In this document: positions 25,050 to 34,508 of the stretch, one piece after another
How the letters are laid out: every line of letters starts with the position of its first letter
Numbering within the stretch: the stretch's first letter is position 1
From: Limnohabitans sp. MMS-10A-192
GTDB lineage: Bacteria > Pseudomonadota > Gammaproteobacteria > Burkholderiales > Burkholderiaceae_C
Length of the DNA stretch: 64,000 bases
Direction of reading: 5' to 3'
Assembly (NCBI RefSeq): GCF_003063335.1
Contig: NZ_NERX01000002.1
Coordinates: forward strand, 372,001-436,000
Position numbers and translations under genes: made by a program
Notes under the pieces: generated by a model
What the model saw: the letters and a program-made list of their open reading frames with translations, nothing else
Databases searched by the model: none
What the model was told of the DNA's origin: nothing

Positions 25050-25430
25050 ATGGCCATTCCCTGGCTGCTGGCGCTCAAGGCCATCCCCTGGGGGGATGTG
25101 ATGGAACACGCGCCCAGCGTGCTCAAAGCGGCGCGCAAACTGATGGACCGCCAAGGTGCCGAGCCTGCGCCGTCAAGCACCACCGACCTTGATGTTGCCG
25201 GAGAGGCATTGCCCAGTTTGGGTGAACTCAAAAACCGATTGATCGCCACGCAGGTGCAACTGGACCGCCAGGCCCAGACGCAAGCCGAGATGGCCCAAAC
25301 CTTGGCCGAACTGGCCGAGCAAAATGCCCGCTTGGTCAGTGCAGTGGAGACGTTGCGCCAGCGCACGCGTTTGTTGCTGTGGGTGTTGGCTGTGATGGTG
25401 TTGCTTGTGGTGTGGGTGGTCTGGCGCTGA
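25050..25430 (+). CDS. Hypothetical tail-anchored coiled-coil protein
   Basis: This 126-residue protein was not recognised. It begins MAIPWLLALKAIPWGDVMEHAPSVLKAARKLMD. A heptad-like, Gln/Glu/Leu-rich stretch follows (LGELKNRLIATQVQLDRQAQTQAEMAQTLAELAEQNARLVSAVETL, about 57-101), then a single hydrophobic helix at the very C-terminus (LLLWVLAVMVLLVVWVVWR, about 107-126). That layout predicts a cytoplasmic coiled coil anchored by its tail in the inner membrane. An AAAGGAAC ribosome site precedes the ATG, which supports that it is expressed. The neighbours give no hint of function. Confidence 0.7.
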   Translation: MAIPWLLALKAIPWGDVMEHAPSVLKAARKLMDRQGAEPAPSSTTDLDVAGEALPSLGELKNRLIATQVQLDRQAQTQAEMAQTLAELAEQNARLVSAVETLRQRTRLLLWVLAVMVLLVVWVVWR

Positions 25431-25504
25431 GCTGCAAGTGCTCAGCTCGCTCATGTCGGGGCTGAAGCCGCCGACCCACGAGGGGTTCTCTGTAAGAGGG
25501 ACCC

Positions 25505-25891
25505 TCAGGCAAAGCGCTCGCGCAAATAAGCCACGATCGCGCCCGAATCCTTCAGCCAACGGGTTTGACCATCGGCTTCGGTGATCTGCAGGCAGGGCAC
25601 TTGGGTCGCGCCCGTGCCTTGCAGCAAGGCATTGCGGTGGGTGGTGTCATGTTGTGCATCGCGCTTTTCAATCGGCAGCGACAGGCGGCGCATTTCCTGG
25701 CGCACCTTGATGCAAAACGGGCAGGTGCTGAACTGGTACAGCGCCAGGTTTTGGCACTGCTGGTCCACGCGGGCTTGTGTCGCAGCTTCGCGCACCACGC
25801 CGGTGGGCTGGGTCAGGCGCTCCTTGATCAGCATGACGGGGCCCAGCACGGTGCGCAGGGTTCGGAAGAAAGCACGGATGATGGTTTTCAT
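25505..25891 (-). CDS. Glutaredoxin-like protein with N-terminal extension
   Basis: A 128-residue protein. From about residue 50 it has a glutaredoxin fold with LALYQFSTCPFCIKVRQEM (Cys57, Cys60), the cis-Pro loop GATQVPCLQI and the GSH-binding end WLKDSGAIVAYLRERFA. About 45 residues precede the fold (MKTIIRAFFRTLRTVLGPVMLIKERLTQP), a partly hydrophobic, positively charged segment that may hold the protein at the membrane. A TTG four codons upstream is an alternative start. It is separated from the uvrA stop by about 100 bp on the same strand. Confidence 0.85.
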   Translation of the reverse strand: MKTIIRAFFRTLRTVLGPVMLIKERLTQPTGVVREAATQARVDQQCQNLALYQFSTCPFCIKVRQEMRRLSLPIEKRDAQHDTTHRNALLQGTGATQVPCLQITEADGQTRWLKDSGAIVAYLRERFA

Positions 25892-25993
25892 AATGGCATT
25901 CAAATGTTCAAAAGGGGTGGGTCATCAGAGGGGTGTGAACTGAGCAAGGGGCAGGGTTGAGGGGGCTTTGCAGCTTCCGTGAATCCAACACCC

Positions 25994-28894
25994 TCAAAGC
26001 AAACGCGCCAAGTAATGCCCCGTGAAGCTCGCCTTGTTTTTGGCCAGTTGCTCCGGCGTGCCTTCGCCCAGCACCGTGCCGCCGCCCGCACCACCCTCAG
26101 GCCCCATGTCGATCAGCCAGTCGGCGGTTTTGATCACGTCGAGGTTGTGTTCGATGATGACGATGGTGTTGCCCGCGTCGCGCAGCTGGTGCAGCACTTT
26201 GAGCAGCAAATCGATGTCGGCAAAGTGCAGGCCGGTGGTGGGTTCGTCCAAGATGTAGAGCGTGCGGCCGGTGTCGCGCTTGGACAGCTCCAGCGCGAGC
26301 TTGACGCGTTGCGCTTCGCCGCCCGAGAGGGTGGTCGCACTCTGGCCCAGACGGATGTAGGTCAGTCCGACATCTAGCAAGGTTTGCAGCTTGCGTGCGA
26401 TGTTGGGCACGGCGCTGAAGAACTGGTGCGCAGCTTCCACCGTCATGTTCAAGATCTGCGCGATGTTCTGGCCCTTGTATTGCACTTCGAGTGTTTCGCG
26501 GTTGTAGCGCATGCCGTGGCACACGTCGCAGGGCACATACACATCGGGCAAAAAGTGCATCTCCACTTTCACCATGCCATCGCCCTGGCAGGCTTCGCAG
26601 CGGCCACCGGTCACGTTGAAACTGAAGCGCCCGGGGCCGTAGCCGCGCTCTCGGGCCGCGGGCACTTCGGCCATCAGCTCGCGGATGTGGGTGAACAGGC
26701 CTGTGTAGGTGGCCGGGTTGCTGCGCGGTGTGCGGCCAATGGGCGACTGGTCGACGTTGATGACCTTGTCGAAGTGCTCCAGGCCTTTGATCTCGTCGTG
26801 CGCAGCGGCTTCGTCGTGGGCGCGGTGGATCTGGTGGGCGGCGGCGGTGTAAAGCGTGTCGTTGACCAGCGTCGATTTACCCGAGCCCGATACGCCCGTC
26901 ACGCAAGTCAGCAAGCCCACGGGGAACTTCACGTTCACGTTTTTCAGGTTGTTGCCTTTGGCGCCCACGATCTCGATGAAGTCCTTGCCCGCTTTGTGGC
27001 GTTTGGGGATTTCGATTTTTTTGCGGCCCGACATGTATTGGCCGGTGACCGAGTCGGGTGCGGCCAGGATGTCAGCGCAAGTGCCTTGCGCCATCACGCG
27101 CCCGCCGTGCACGCCCGCGCCGGGGCCCATGTCGATCACATGGTCGGCCACGCGGATCATGTCTTCGTCGTGCTCGACCACCAGCACGCTGTTGCCGATG
27201 TCGCGCAGGTGTTGCAGGGTGCTGATCAGGCGGTCGTTGTCGCGCTGGTGCAATCCGATGCTGGGCTCGTCCAGCACGTACATCACGCCTGTGAGGCCCG
27301 AGCCGATCTGGCTGGCCAGGCGGATGCGCTGCGACTCGCCGCCCGAGAGGGTGTCGGCGCTGCGGTCCAGGCTCAAATAATTCAGACCCACGTCGTTCAA
27401 AAACTTCAGACGCAAGGCGATTTCGCGCACCACCTTGTCGGCAATTTCGGCCTTGGCCCCATGCATGGTCAGGCCCTGAAAGTACTGCTGCGACTCGCCC
27501 AGCGTGATGTGGCTGATCTCGTAAATGGCGCGAGCTTGCGCGCCTTCGCCAATGCGCACATGGCGCGCTTCGCGCCGCAAGCGTGTGCCGTGGCAGCTGG
27601 TGCAGGCTTGCATGTTGCGGTAGCGCGCCAGATCTTCGCGCACCACGGCCGAGTCGGTTTCGCGGTAGCGGCGCGTCATGTTGGGGATGATCCCTTCAAA
27701 CGGATGCTTCTTGCTGACCTTTTTGCCCTGCGATGCGCCGGATTCCATCACGTAGCTGAATTTGATCTCTTCCTCGCCCGAGCCGTGCAGCAGCACCTGT
27801 TGGTGAATCGGTGCGAGTTTTTCAAACGGCGCTTCGATGTCAAACTGGTAATGCTTGGCCAGGCTTTCGAGCATGCTGAAGTAAAAGCCGTTGCGCCGAT
27901 CCCAGCCCTTGATGGCCCCACTGGCCAAGCTGAGCGAGGGGAAGGCGACGACCCGCTCAGGATCGAAAAATGCCATGGAGCCAATGCCGTCGCAAGTCGG
28001 GCAGGCGCCCATGGGCGAGTTGAACGAGAACAGGCGCGGTTCCAGCTCGCTGATGGAGTAAGTGCACACCGGGCATGAGAACTTGGCGTTGAACAGGTGC
28101 TCGGTGCCCGTGTCCATCTCGATGGCTACGGCGCGGTGTTCGGCCAGTTGCAGCGCGGCTTCAAAGCTTTCGGCCAAGCGCTGGCGCAGGGCGTCGCGGG
28201 CTTTGGCATCCTCCTCCGACCGAACTTTGATGCGGTCCACGACCACATCAATATTGTGTTTCTCGGTCTTCTTGAGGGTGGGCAGGTTTTCTACTTCCAC
28301 CGTCTGGCCATTGATGCGAAAGCGCACATAGCCCAGCGCCTGCATCTGTTCGAAGACTTTTTCAAACTCGCCTTTTTTCTCGCGGGCAATGGGCGCGAGG
28401 ATCATCAGCTTGGTGTCTTCGGGCAGGGCCAGCACGGCGTCCACCATCTGGCTCACGGTCTGCGCTTTCAGGGGCAGGTTGTGGTCGGGGCAGTACGGCG
28501 TGCCCGCGCGGGCATAGAGCAAGCGCAGGTAGTCGTGGATCTCGGTGACGGTGCCCACGGTCGAGCGCGGGTTGTGGCTGGTGGCTTTTTGCTCGATGGA
28601 AATCGCAGGCGAAAGGCCCTCGATCAGGTCCACGTCGGGCTTGTCCATCAGCTGCAAAAACTGCCGCGCATAGGCCGACAGACTTTCCACGTAGCGGCGC
28701 TGGCCTTCGGCGTACAGCGTGTCAAAGGCCAGGCTTGACTTGCCCGAGCCCGACAAGCCGGTGATCACCACCAGCTGGTTGCGGGGGATGTCGAGGTCGA
28801 TGTTCTTCAGGTTGTGCGTGCGCGCACCCCGCACGCTGATGTGGGTTTGCCGCAAGGCCGCAGCCAGATAGGTGTCTTGGCGATCAGAGTTCAA
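25994..28894 (-). CDS. uvrA: UvrABC system protein A
   Basis: UvrA is the damage-sensing ATPase of nucleotide excision repair. The 966-residue protein has two ABC modules: the first Walker A is [25 protein letters not shown], the second [15 protein letters not shown], each with its LSGGE signature ([14 protein letters not shown] and [13 protein letters not shown]). Zinc-binding cysteine pairs appear in CPVCTYSI...[17 protein letters not shown] and CEACQGDGM...CDVCHGMRY. The longest frame begins with TTG at 28894, and no ATG lies between it and the first conserved strand ([13 protein letters not shown]), so a non-ATG start is required. Confidence 0.97.
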   Translation of the reverse strand: MNSDRQDTYLAAALRQTHISVRGARTHNLKNIDLDIPRNQLVVITGLSGSGKSSLAFDTLYAEGQRRYVESLSAYARQFLQLMDKPDVDLIEGLSPAISIEQKATSHNPRSTVGTVTEIHDYLRLLYARAGTPYCPDHNLPLKAQTVSQMVDAVLALPEDTKLMILAPIAREKKGEFEKVFEQMQALGYVRFRINGQTVEVENLPTLKKTEKHNIDVVVDRIKVRSEEDAKARDALRQRLAESFEAALQLAEHRAVAIEMDTGTEHLFNAKFSCPVCTYSISELEPRLFSFNSPMGACPTCDGIGSMAFFDPERVVAFPSLSLASGAIKGWDRRNGFYFSMLESLAKHYQFDIEAPFEKLAPIHQQVLLHGSGEEEIKFSYVMESGASQGKKVSKKHPFEGIIPNMTRRYRETDSAVVREDLARYRNMQACTSCHGTRLRREARHVRIGEGAQARAIYEISHITLGESQQYFQGLTMHGAKAEIADKVVREIALRLKFLNDVGLNYLSLDRSADTLSGGESQRIRLASQIGSGLTGVMYVLDEPSIGLHQRDNDRLISTLQHLRDIGNSVLVVEHDEDMIRVADHVIDMGPGAGVHGGRVMAQGTCADILAAPDSVTGQYMSGRKKIEIPKRHKAGKDFIEIVGAKGNNLKNVNVKFPVGLLTCVTGVSGSGKSTLVNDTLYTAAAHQIHRAHDEAAAHDEIKGLEHFDKVINVDQSPIGRTPRSNPATYTGLFTHIRELMAEVPAARERGYGPGRFSFNVTGGRCEACQGDGMVKVEMHFLPDVYVPCDVCHGMRYNRETLEVQYKGQNIAQILNMTVEAAHQFFSAVPNIARKLQTLLDVGLTYIRLGQSATTLSGGEAQRVKLALELSKRDTGRTLYILDEPTTGLHFADIDLLLKVLHQLRDAGNTIVIIEHNLDVIKTADWLIDMGPEGGAGGGTVLGEGTPEQLAKNKASFTGHYLARLL

Positions 28895-28905
28895 GGTGGA
28901 GCCAC

Positions 28906-28943
28906 AAAAACAAAACCCACCATTATCAAGGATGGTGGGTTTT
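28906..28943 (-). terminator. Intrinsic terminator of the cyclophilin gene
   Basis: A perfect 12-bp stem (aaaacccaccat 28912-28923 with atggtgggtttt 28932-28943) and an 8-nt loop lie 34 bp beyond the cyclophilin stop on the minus strand. There the right arm's T-run is followed by G and five more T. It ends just 12 bp before the uvrA start, so uvrA either depends on read-through or has a very short leader. Confidence 0.88.
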
Positions 28944-28976
28944 GCTCCGACTGTACAAGTCCGATGGGCTTTGTGT

Positions 28977-30068
28977 TTACTGGGTTTGGGTGGCGGAGGT
29001 GATGGTGATGTCGGTCACAGGGACGTTTTGATTGCTGCCCACGGTCTGAGTGGGTTGGGTGGCCATCAAATCGATCACGTCCATGCCTGAGACGACTTTG
29101 CCAAAGACCGCGTAACCGGGACTGTTGGCGCTGGCGTAATTCAGGAATGCGTTGTCGACCAGATTCACAAAGAATTGCGATGTGGCCGAGTCCGCAACTG
29201 AAGTGCGGGCCATGGCCACAGATGCCCTGACGTTCAGTAAGCCGTTTTGTGACTCCAGTGTGATGGCCGATGACAAGCCTGATTTTTGCGTCATGCCTGT
29301 CGTGAAGCCCCCGCCCTGCGCCATGAAGCCGGAGATCACCCGGTGGAACAGCGTGTCTTTGTAAAACGATGGACTCTGATTCACATAGCTCAAGAAGTTC
29401 TTGACCGTGATCGGTGCTGCCGTCGGGTTCAGCTCCATCACCACGGTGCCCAGTGTCGTGACCAAAGTCACTTGGGGTTCGGGCACTGAGATGGTTTGTG
29501 TGTAAAAAGTGCTGGTCCCCGAGGTGTTGGTGACCGTGAGTTTCATGTCGCCCGTGCCTGTCACGGTGCAACGCGCAGTGCGGGTGGCCGCTGAGCTGAC
29601 CGCATCCAGTGTCATGCCTGTGCATTTGTCGGAAGACACTTTGAGGGCGCTGATTTGGGGGTCGCCAGACAGCGTGAGAACAGCTGTTTTGCCGTATTTC
29701 AAATTGCTGGTGCTGATGCCCGTGACTGGCTCGGGGGCGGTCAGCGATGTGCTGTAAACCGTGTAATCCGCATTGCTTTTGACGGTGAATTCAATCGGGC
29801 CTGTGGCGGCCACGATGCAAGTGGCTTGGCGTCTGGAAGATGACTCAATGGCGCCCAAGGTGACCGAGAGGCATTTGTCGCTGGACAGTTTGATGACGTT
29901 GTCCAAGGCATTGCCCGTCAGGGTCAGGGTGGCCAATTGACCGTATTTGAAATTGGTCGCGGTGATGCCTGTGATGGGATCTGCGCCGCTCCAGCCTCCG
30001 CCACCGCAACCCAACAGCGCCAGGAGCAGTGTTACGGCAGTTATGGCGTATGACCCAATTCGTGACAT
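28977..30068 (-). CDS. Cyclophilin-type peptidyl-prolyl isomerase lipoprotein with two Ig-like repeats
   Basis: A 363-residue protein. The N-terminus [21 protein letters not shown] has a lipobox (Cys21) followed by GGGG, so it is a likely lipoprotein. Two similar domains follow (about 32-105 and 115-190). Each starts TGI-x-x-(T/S)N-x-KYG and holds SSDKC plus a second Cys 18 residues later (Cys66/Cys84, Cys149/Cys167), suggesting a disulfide in each. The C-terminal cyclophilin domain (about 198-360) has [30 protein letters not shown] and [17 protein letters not shown], including the catalytic Arg of FHRV. It would assist protein folding at the cell envelope. The extra N-terminal repeats are unusual. 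Confidence 0.88.
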   Translation of the reverse strand: MSRIGSYAITAVTLLLALLGCGGGGWSGADPITGITATNFKYGQLATLTLTGNALDNVIKLSSDKCLSVTLGAIESSSRRQATCIVAATGPIEFTVKSNADYTVYSTSLTAPEPVTGISTSNLKYGKTAVLTLSGDPQISALKVSSDKCTGMTLDAVSSAATRTARCTVTGTGDMKLTVTNTSGTSTFYTQTISVPEPQVTLVTTLGTVVMELNPTAAPITVKNFLSYVNQSPSFYKDTLFHRVISGFMAQGGGFTTGMTQKSGLSSAITLESQNGLLNVRASVAMARTSVADSATSQFFVNLVDNAFLNYASANSPGYAVFGKVVSGMDVIDLMATQPTQTVGSNQNVPVTDITITSATQTQ

Positions 30069-30271
30069 CGTGAAGATTCTCGGAATTTTTAAAATGTGTA
30101 TTTTAGGTCTTCTGCGAATGGTCCTTTGTTGCCCCATTGGCGCTTGCGCCATGGCGTGTGGGCGGCACAGGCGCTCTAATCAGGGACAATGTCGTTTTTC
30201 GACCCGCTTGGCTTGTTCGCGTGACCCCTCCCCATTCAGCTTCAGATGCCGCCCCGGTGGTTTCCACCGCC

Positions 30272-31459
30272 ATGACGCCTTTGGAGCGTCGCGCCAGCGC
30301 ATCGCTGGCCTCGATCTTTGCCCTGCGCATGCTCGGTTTGTTTCTGGTGCTCCCGGTGTTTGCGCTGGAGGCGCGCAAGTACCCCGGCGGGGACGATCCG
30401 GCCTTGCTGGGCTTGGCCATGGGCATTTATGGCTTGACCCAAGGCCTCTTGCAGCTGCCCTTTGGCATGGCGTCGGACCGTTTTGGCCGCAAGCGCGTGA
30501 TCGTGCTGGGCTTGCTGATTTTTGCGCTGGGCAGTTTCTGGGCAGCGGGGGCCACCGACCTGACGGGCTTGTTGATTGGCCGCAGCGTCCAGGGCGCAGG
30601 CGCGGTGTCGGCTGCGGTCACCGCTTTGTTGGCCGACTTGACCCGTGACGAAGTGCGCACCAAGGCCATGGCTTTGGTGGGCGCCAGCATCGGCCTGATG
30701 TTCGCTTTGTCTTTGGTTTTGGCCCCGCTCATGGCCGCAGCCATTGGCTTGTCCGGCCTGTTTGTGGTGACCGGTGTTTTGGCCTTGTTGGGCGTGACGG
30801 TGGTGGTCTGGGGTGCGCCTGCTGCGCCACCCATGGTGGCCGGGCCTGCCCGTGGCCGCTTGAAAGATGTTTTGAGTCACGCCGGTTTGTTGCGTCTGAA
30901 CTTGGGCGTGTTTGTCTTGCACGCGGTGCAGCTGGCCATGTGGGTGGCCGTGCCAGCCTTGCTGGTGCAGGCGGGCCTCGGCAAGGACCACCATTGGCAG
31001 GTGTATCTGCCGGCTGTTTTGGGCTCATTTGTCGTGATGGGCGGCACGTTTGCCATGGAGCGTCGCGGGCACCTCAAGACAGTGTTTTTGGTGGCCATCG
31101 CCTTGATCGCGCTGGTGCAACTGGGCTTTTTGCTGCAGGCTTCGGGCACGCCCCGCTTGGGCGCATTGGCGGGTTTGTTGTTCGTGTTTTTCTGCGGTTT
31201 CAACGTGTTGGAAGCCACCCAGCCGAGCCTGGCTTCTCGCTTGGCGCCCAGCGCCGTGCGCGGCACGGCCATGGGGGTTTACAACACTTTGCAATCGCTG
31301 GGCTTTTTTGTGGGCGGCTGGCTGGGCGGCTACTTGGTCAAGACCTGGGGCAGTCAGGCCTTGTTCCTCAGCTGCGCGGCCGCCATGCTGGTGTGGTGGT
31401 TGGTGGCGCTGCCCATGCAGGCGCCGGGGCGTTCTGCGCCTGTTCGTCAGATGGCCTAA
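30272..31459 (+). CDS. MFS transporter, YajR-like
   Basis: A 395-residue major facilitator with twelve hydrophobic helices. It starts MTPLERRASASLASIFALRMLGLFLVLPVFALEARKYPGGDDPALLGLAMGIYGLTQGLLQLPFGMASDRFGRKRVIV, which carries motif A (DRFGRKR) and resembles the N-terminus of E. coli YajR. The C-terminal YAM domain of YajR is absent. The frame is open further upstream, with a GTG at 30221 and an ATG at 30137 as other possible starts. It is divergent from the cyclophilin gene, and ssb follows 36 bp downstream. The substrate is unknown; it is probably a proton-driven exporter. Confidence 0.87.
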   Translation: MTPLERRASASLASIFALRMLGLFLVLPVFALEARKYPGGDDPALLGLAMGIYGLTQGLLQLPFGMASDRFGRKRVIVLGLLIFALGSFWAAGATDLTGLLIGRSVQGAGAVSAAVTALLADLTRDEVRTKAMALVGASIGLMFALSLVLAPLMAAAIGLSGLFVVTGVLALLGVTVVVWGAPAAPPMVAGPARGRLKDVLSHAGLLRLNLGVFVLHAVQLAMWVAVPALLVQAGLGKDHHWQVYLPAVLGSFVVMGGTFAMERRGHLKTVFLVAIALIALVQLGFLLQASGTPRLGALAGLLFVFFCGFNVLEATQPSLASRLAPSAVRGTAMGVYNTLQSLGFFVGGWLGGYLVKTWGSQALFLSCAAAMLVWWLVALPMQAPGRSAPVRQMA

Positions 31460-31495
31460 AAGCCGCATAATCCACACCTATTCGAGGAGTTTTTC

Positions 31496-31987
31496 ATGGC
31501 ATCCGTCAACAAAGTCATCATCGTCGGCAATTTGGGCCGCGATCCCGAAACCCGCTATCTGCCTTCTGGCGACGCTGTGAGCAACATCAACGTGGCCACC
31601 ACCGACCGCTACAAAGACAAAGCGACCGGCGAAATGAAGGAAGCCACCGAGTGGCACCGCATCAGCTTTTTTGGCAAATTGGCCGAGATCGCTGGTCAAT
31701 ACCTGAAAAAAGGCTCGCAAGTCTATGTCGAAGGCAGCTTGCGGACTCGCAAGTACACCGACAAAGATGGCATCGAGAAATTTGCCACCGAAATCCGTGG
31801 TGAAACCATGCAAATGCTGGGTGGTCGCCAAGGCATGGGCGGCCCATCGGACGATGGCGGCGGCTACGCCCCCCGTCAGGCACCGGCAGCGGCGCGCCCT
31901 GCGGCTGCGCCCGCAGCCCGCCCGGCACCGGCAGCCAAGCCCGCGCCCAGCAGCTTCGACGACATGGACGACGACATCCCCTTCTGA
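31496..31987 (+). CDS. ssb: Single-stranded DNA-binding protein
   Basis: SSB coats single-stranded DNA in replication, repair and recombination and recruits partners by its tail. The 163-residue protein has the OB fold at about 1-110 ([79 protein letters not shown]). A Pro/Ala-rich linker follows, then the acidic tail DDMDDDIPF that ends in the classic DIPF. A CGAGGAG ribosome site and a CATAAT box at 31466-31471 precede it. A strong terminator follows the stop. An uvrA-ssb neighbourhood with an MFS gene between is often seen in related bacteria. Confidence 0.98.
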   Translation: MASVNKVIIVGNLGRDPETRYLPSGDAVSNINVATTDRYKDKATGEMKEATEWHRISFFGKLAEIAGQYLKKGSQVYVEGSLRTRKYTDKDGIEKFATEIRGETMQMLGGRQGMGGPSDDGGGYAPRQAPAAARPAAAPAARPAPAAKPAPSSFDDMDDDIPF

Positions 31988-32004
31988 TCGGGTGGATGTG
32001 GATG

Positions 32005-32035
32005 AAAACCCGTGGCCAGCCCCACGGGTTTTTTT
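32005..32035 (+). terminator. Intrinsic terminator of ssb
   Basis: A perfect 11-bp stem (aaaacccgtgg with ccacgggtttt) and a 6-nt loop are followed by a T-run. It starts 17 bp after the ssb stop and ends about 27 bp before the next start codon. Confidence 0.92.
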
Positions 32036-32061
32036 ATGCCCAATCAGAACAGCCGCTGACC

Positions 32062-33060
32062 ATGACTGACATTCGCCCTGTTTCATCGATCGAACATCTG
32101 AACTTCGCCTGGTTTGCGATGGTCATGGGCCTGTGTGGCCTGTCCTTGGCCTGGATGCGGGCCGTGCCCCATTGGGCGGGCGCAGCGCAGGTTTCCATGG
32201 GCGTGGGGGTGGTGGCGGCCTGGTTGTTGCTGGCCTTGCTGTTGGCCACGGTGTGGCGGGTGCTTCGACATCCGGCGGCGGTGCTGGCCGATGTGCGTGA
32301 TCCTCTGCGGCAGGTGTTTGTGGCCGCCTTGCCATCGTCCTTGGTCTTGATCGCGACGGTGGCCTATGTGCATGGGTTTGACGGCTTTTGGACGGACGCG
32401 GCGTGGATGCTGGGCTCGGCCGCCTTGTTGCTGGTGACCACGGGCGTGGTGCAGCGCTGGTTTCAGCCTGGCCTGGTGGCCGCACAGTTTTGGCCCGCCA
32501 TGACGCCGGCCTTGTTCATCCCGGTGGTGGGCAATGTGTTGCCCGCTTTGGCCGGTGTGGGCTTGGGTCACCCGGTGTGGGCGGCCGCGCAGTACGGCAT
32601 TGCCGCCGTGCTCTGGCCTGTGGCGCTGACTTTGGTGCTGGTGCGCATTGGCAAAGTGGGGCTGTGGCCGCAACGCATGCTGCCCGCCACCTTCATCACC
32701 ATCGCGCCGCCATCGGTGCTGGCCTTGTCCGGGGTGCAGCTGGGAGCACCCGATGTGCTGGTGCACATGCTCTGGGGCGTGGCCTTGTTGTTCACGGGGG
32801 TGTCCATGACGGTGTTCAAGCGCAGCCTGGCACAGCCCTTTGGCATGTCGTTTTGGGGCATGTCTTTTCCTTTGGCGGCTTCGGCTGCCTTGTCTTTGCA
32901 CCTGGCGCCTGCGCATGGCGTCGCGCAGCTGTTGGCACTCGCTTGGTTGGCTGGGGCCACGGCGGTGATTGCAGGCTTGTTGCTGGCCACCGCTTGGGGG
33001 CTGCTGCAAGGCCGCTTGCTGCTGCCTGAGCCCGGCGCGGCACCGTCACCCTCTGCTTGA
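32062..33060 (+). CDS. TehA/SLAC1-family (TDT) membrane transporter
   Basis: A 332-residue protein with about ten hydrophobic helices and the TehA/SLAC1 look: HLNFAWFAMVMGLCGLSLAWMRA at helix 1 and VAAQFWPAMTPALFIPVVGNVLPALAGVGLG in the middle, with later helices such as FGMSFWGMSFPLAASAALSL. Family members are anion channels or dicarboxylate/sulfite/tellurite-resistance carriers. The ATG at 32062 was chosen because the frame upstream runs through the ssb terminator. The next gene starts 108 bp downstream. The ion or acid carried is unknown. Confidence 0.86.
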   Translation: MTDIRPVSSIEHLNFAWFAMVMGLCGLSLAWMRAVPHWAGAAQVSMGVGVVAAWLLLALLLATVWRVLRHPAAVLADVRDPLRQVFVAALPSSLVLIATVAYVHGFDGFWTDAAWMLGSAALLLVTTGVVQRWFQPGLVAAQFWPAMTPALFIPVVGNVLPALAGVGLGHPVWAAAQYGIAAVLWPVALTLVLVRIGKVGLWPQRMLPATFITIAPPSVLALSGVQLGAPDVLVHMLWGVALLFTGVSMTVFKRSLAQPFGMSFWGMSFPLAASAALSLHLAPAHGVAQLLALAWLAGATAVIAGLLLATAWGLLQGRLLLPEPGAAPSPSA

Positions 33061-33168
33061 ATGCGCGGGCTGTGCCCAAGCGTGCGCTGGTTTATGTCGG
33101 TGTGGGTTGAAACTGTTTCGTTTGATCTGGATTGACCGCCCATCTTTGCCGCAGATCAAAATAGGGCC

Positions 33169-34500
33169 ATGAACGAAATCAATTCGCGTTATTTGCCTGT
33201 GGACGATGCGCAGCGCAGGCAGCTGCACAACGAGGTCCATGCCCGCCCATCGGCTCGCGTGCGCTTGCCGGCCCTGATCGTTTATGTGGCGGTGCTCAAC
33301 GCAGGCATCACCCGGGAGCAGGAATGGGCGCACCTGCGCAGCTTGCCTGGGCACGCGGACCTGGAGCCCGAGCAGCTGAACGGCAATTTTTTGCGCCTGC
33401 GTTGTGACGGCTTCACCGTCAAGTGGGAGCGGCACACCGAGTTCACCCGCTATTCGATCGTGCAGCCGTTGCCTGAGCAAGCCTCGTGGGGGCATGCCTT
33501 GCCTGATTTGGCACCCCATGTGGCCACCGGTGTGGATTGGTTGCGCGGCATTCCGGGCCGCACGGTGGCGGCGATCCATTTGGCCATGTTGCCCGAGGGC
33601 ATGGATGCGGCCGATTGGCTGCCCAAGGCGCAAGCCTGGTTGGGGGAAGGCACCATCATTGGCTCGCGCATGGGCAATACCTCGGATGGGCAATCGCATT
33701 CGTGCTTGCTCACACATTGGCGCATTGGCCACGACGGTTTTGAGCGCATGCTGGTGCTGGCCCCCGCTGACACGCCTGAAGGCCGTGCAGGTCGAATTTC
33801 CCAGCGTGTGCTTGAGCTCGAAACCTATCGTCTGATGGCGCTGCGTGGTTTGCCGGTGGCCAAACAGCTGTCGCCTGTGCTGGCGCAAGCCGAAGCGCAA
33901 TTGGCCGACATCACCGCCCGTTTGGAGCGCAAGGAAACTGCCGATCAGGATTTGCTGGACGCGTTGGTGAGCTTGGCCGCCAAAGTGGAGCGCGCGACCG
34001 CTGAGCATGGGTACAGATTCTCGGCCACCCGCGCTTATGACGTCCTGGTGCGCGAGCGCATTGCCGAGTTGCGCGAACGACCGTTGCACGGCACACAGAC
34101 CGTGGGCGAGTTCATGCAGCGGCGTTTGTCGCCAGCCATGGCCACGGTCGCGGCCACGGCACAACGGTTGGCAGCTTTGTCAGAGCGGATTTCCCGCACC
34201 AGTGCCTTGTTGCGCACGCGGGTTGACATCGCCACTGAGACCCAAAACCAACAGTTGCTTGAAAAACTCACCCGGGGGCAGGGTTTGCAACTGAAGCTGC
34301 AATCGACGGTTGAGGGCTTGTCGATCGCTGCGATCTCGTATTACGTGGTGAGTTTGTTGTTGTACCTTGCCAAGGCACTCAAATTGGCGGGTGTGCCCAT
34401 TCAGCCTGAGTTGGCTGCAGGCTTGATGATCCCCTTGGTGCTTTGGCTGGTTTGGACGGTCACGCGCCGCATCCATGCCAAATTACACGCCACGCTTTGA
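33169..34500 (+). CDS. DUF3422 family membrane protein
   Basis: A 443-residue protein of the DUF3422 family, known from sequence only. It opens with RYLPVDDAQRRQLHNEVHARPSARVRLPALIVY, the family hallmark. A mixed domain follows to about residue 210, then long helices likely to form coiled coils (about 230-350, with RLERKETADQDLLDALVSLAAKVERATAEHGYRFSATRAYDVLVRERIAELRE). Two hydrophobic helices close the chain (AISYYVVSLLLYLAKAL and LAAGLMIPLVLWLVWTVTRRI). The architecture suggests a cytoplasmic sensor-like domain anchored at the membrane. It ends 8 bp from the convergent mnmA stop. Confidence 0.88.
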   Translation: MNEINSRYLPVDDAQRRQLHNEVHARPSARVRLPALIVYVAVLNAGITREQEWAHLRSLPGHADLEPEQLNGNFLRLRCDGFTVKWERHTEFTRYSIVQPLPEQASWGHALPDLAPHVATGVDWLRGIPGRTVAAIHLAMLPEGMDAADWLPKAQAWLGEGTIIGSRMGNTSDGQSHSCLLTHWRIGHDGFERMLVLAPADTPEGRAGRISQRVLELETYRLMALRGLPVAKQLSPVLAQAEAQLADITARLERKETADQDLLDALVSLAAKVERATAEHGYRFSATRAYDVLVRERIAELRERPLHGTQTVGEFMQRRLSPAMATVAATAQRLAALSERISRTSALLRTRVDIATETQNQQLLEKLTRGQGLQLKLQSTVEGLSIAAISYYVVSLLLYLAKALKLAGVPIQPELAAGLMIPLVLWLVWTVTRRIHAKLHATL

Positions 34501-34508
34501 TGGGTTGA

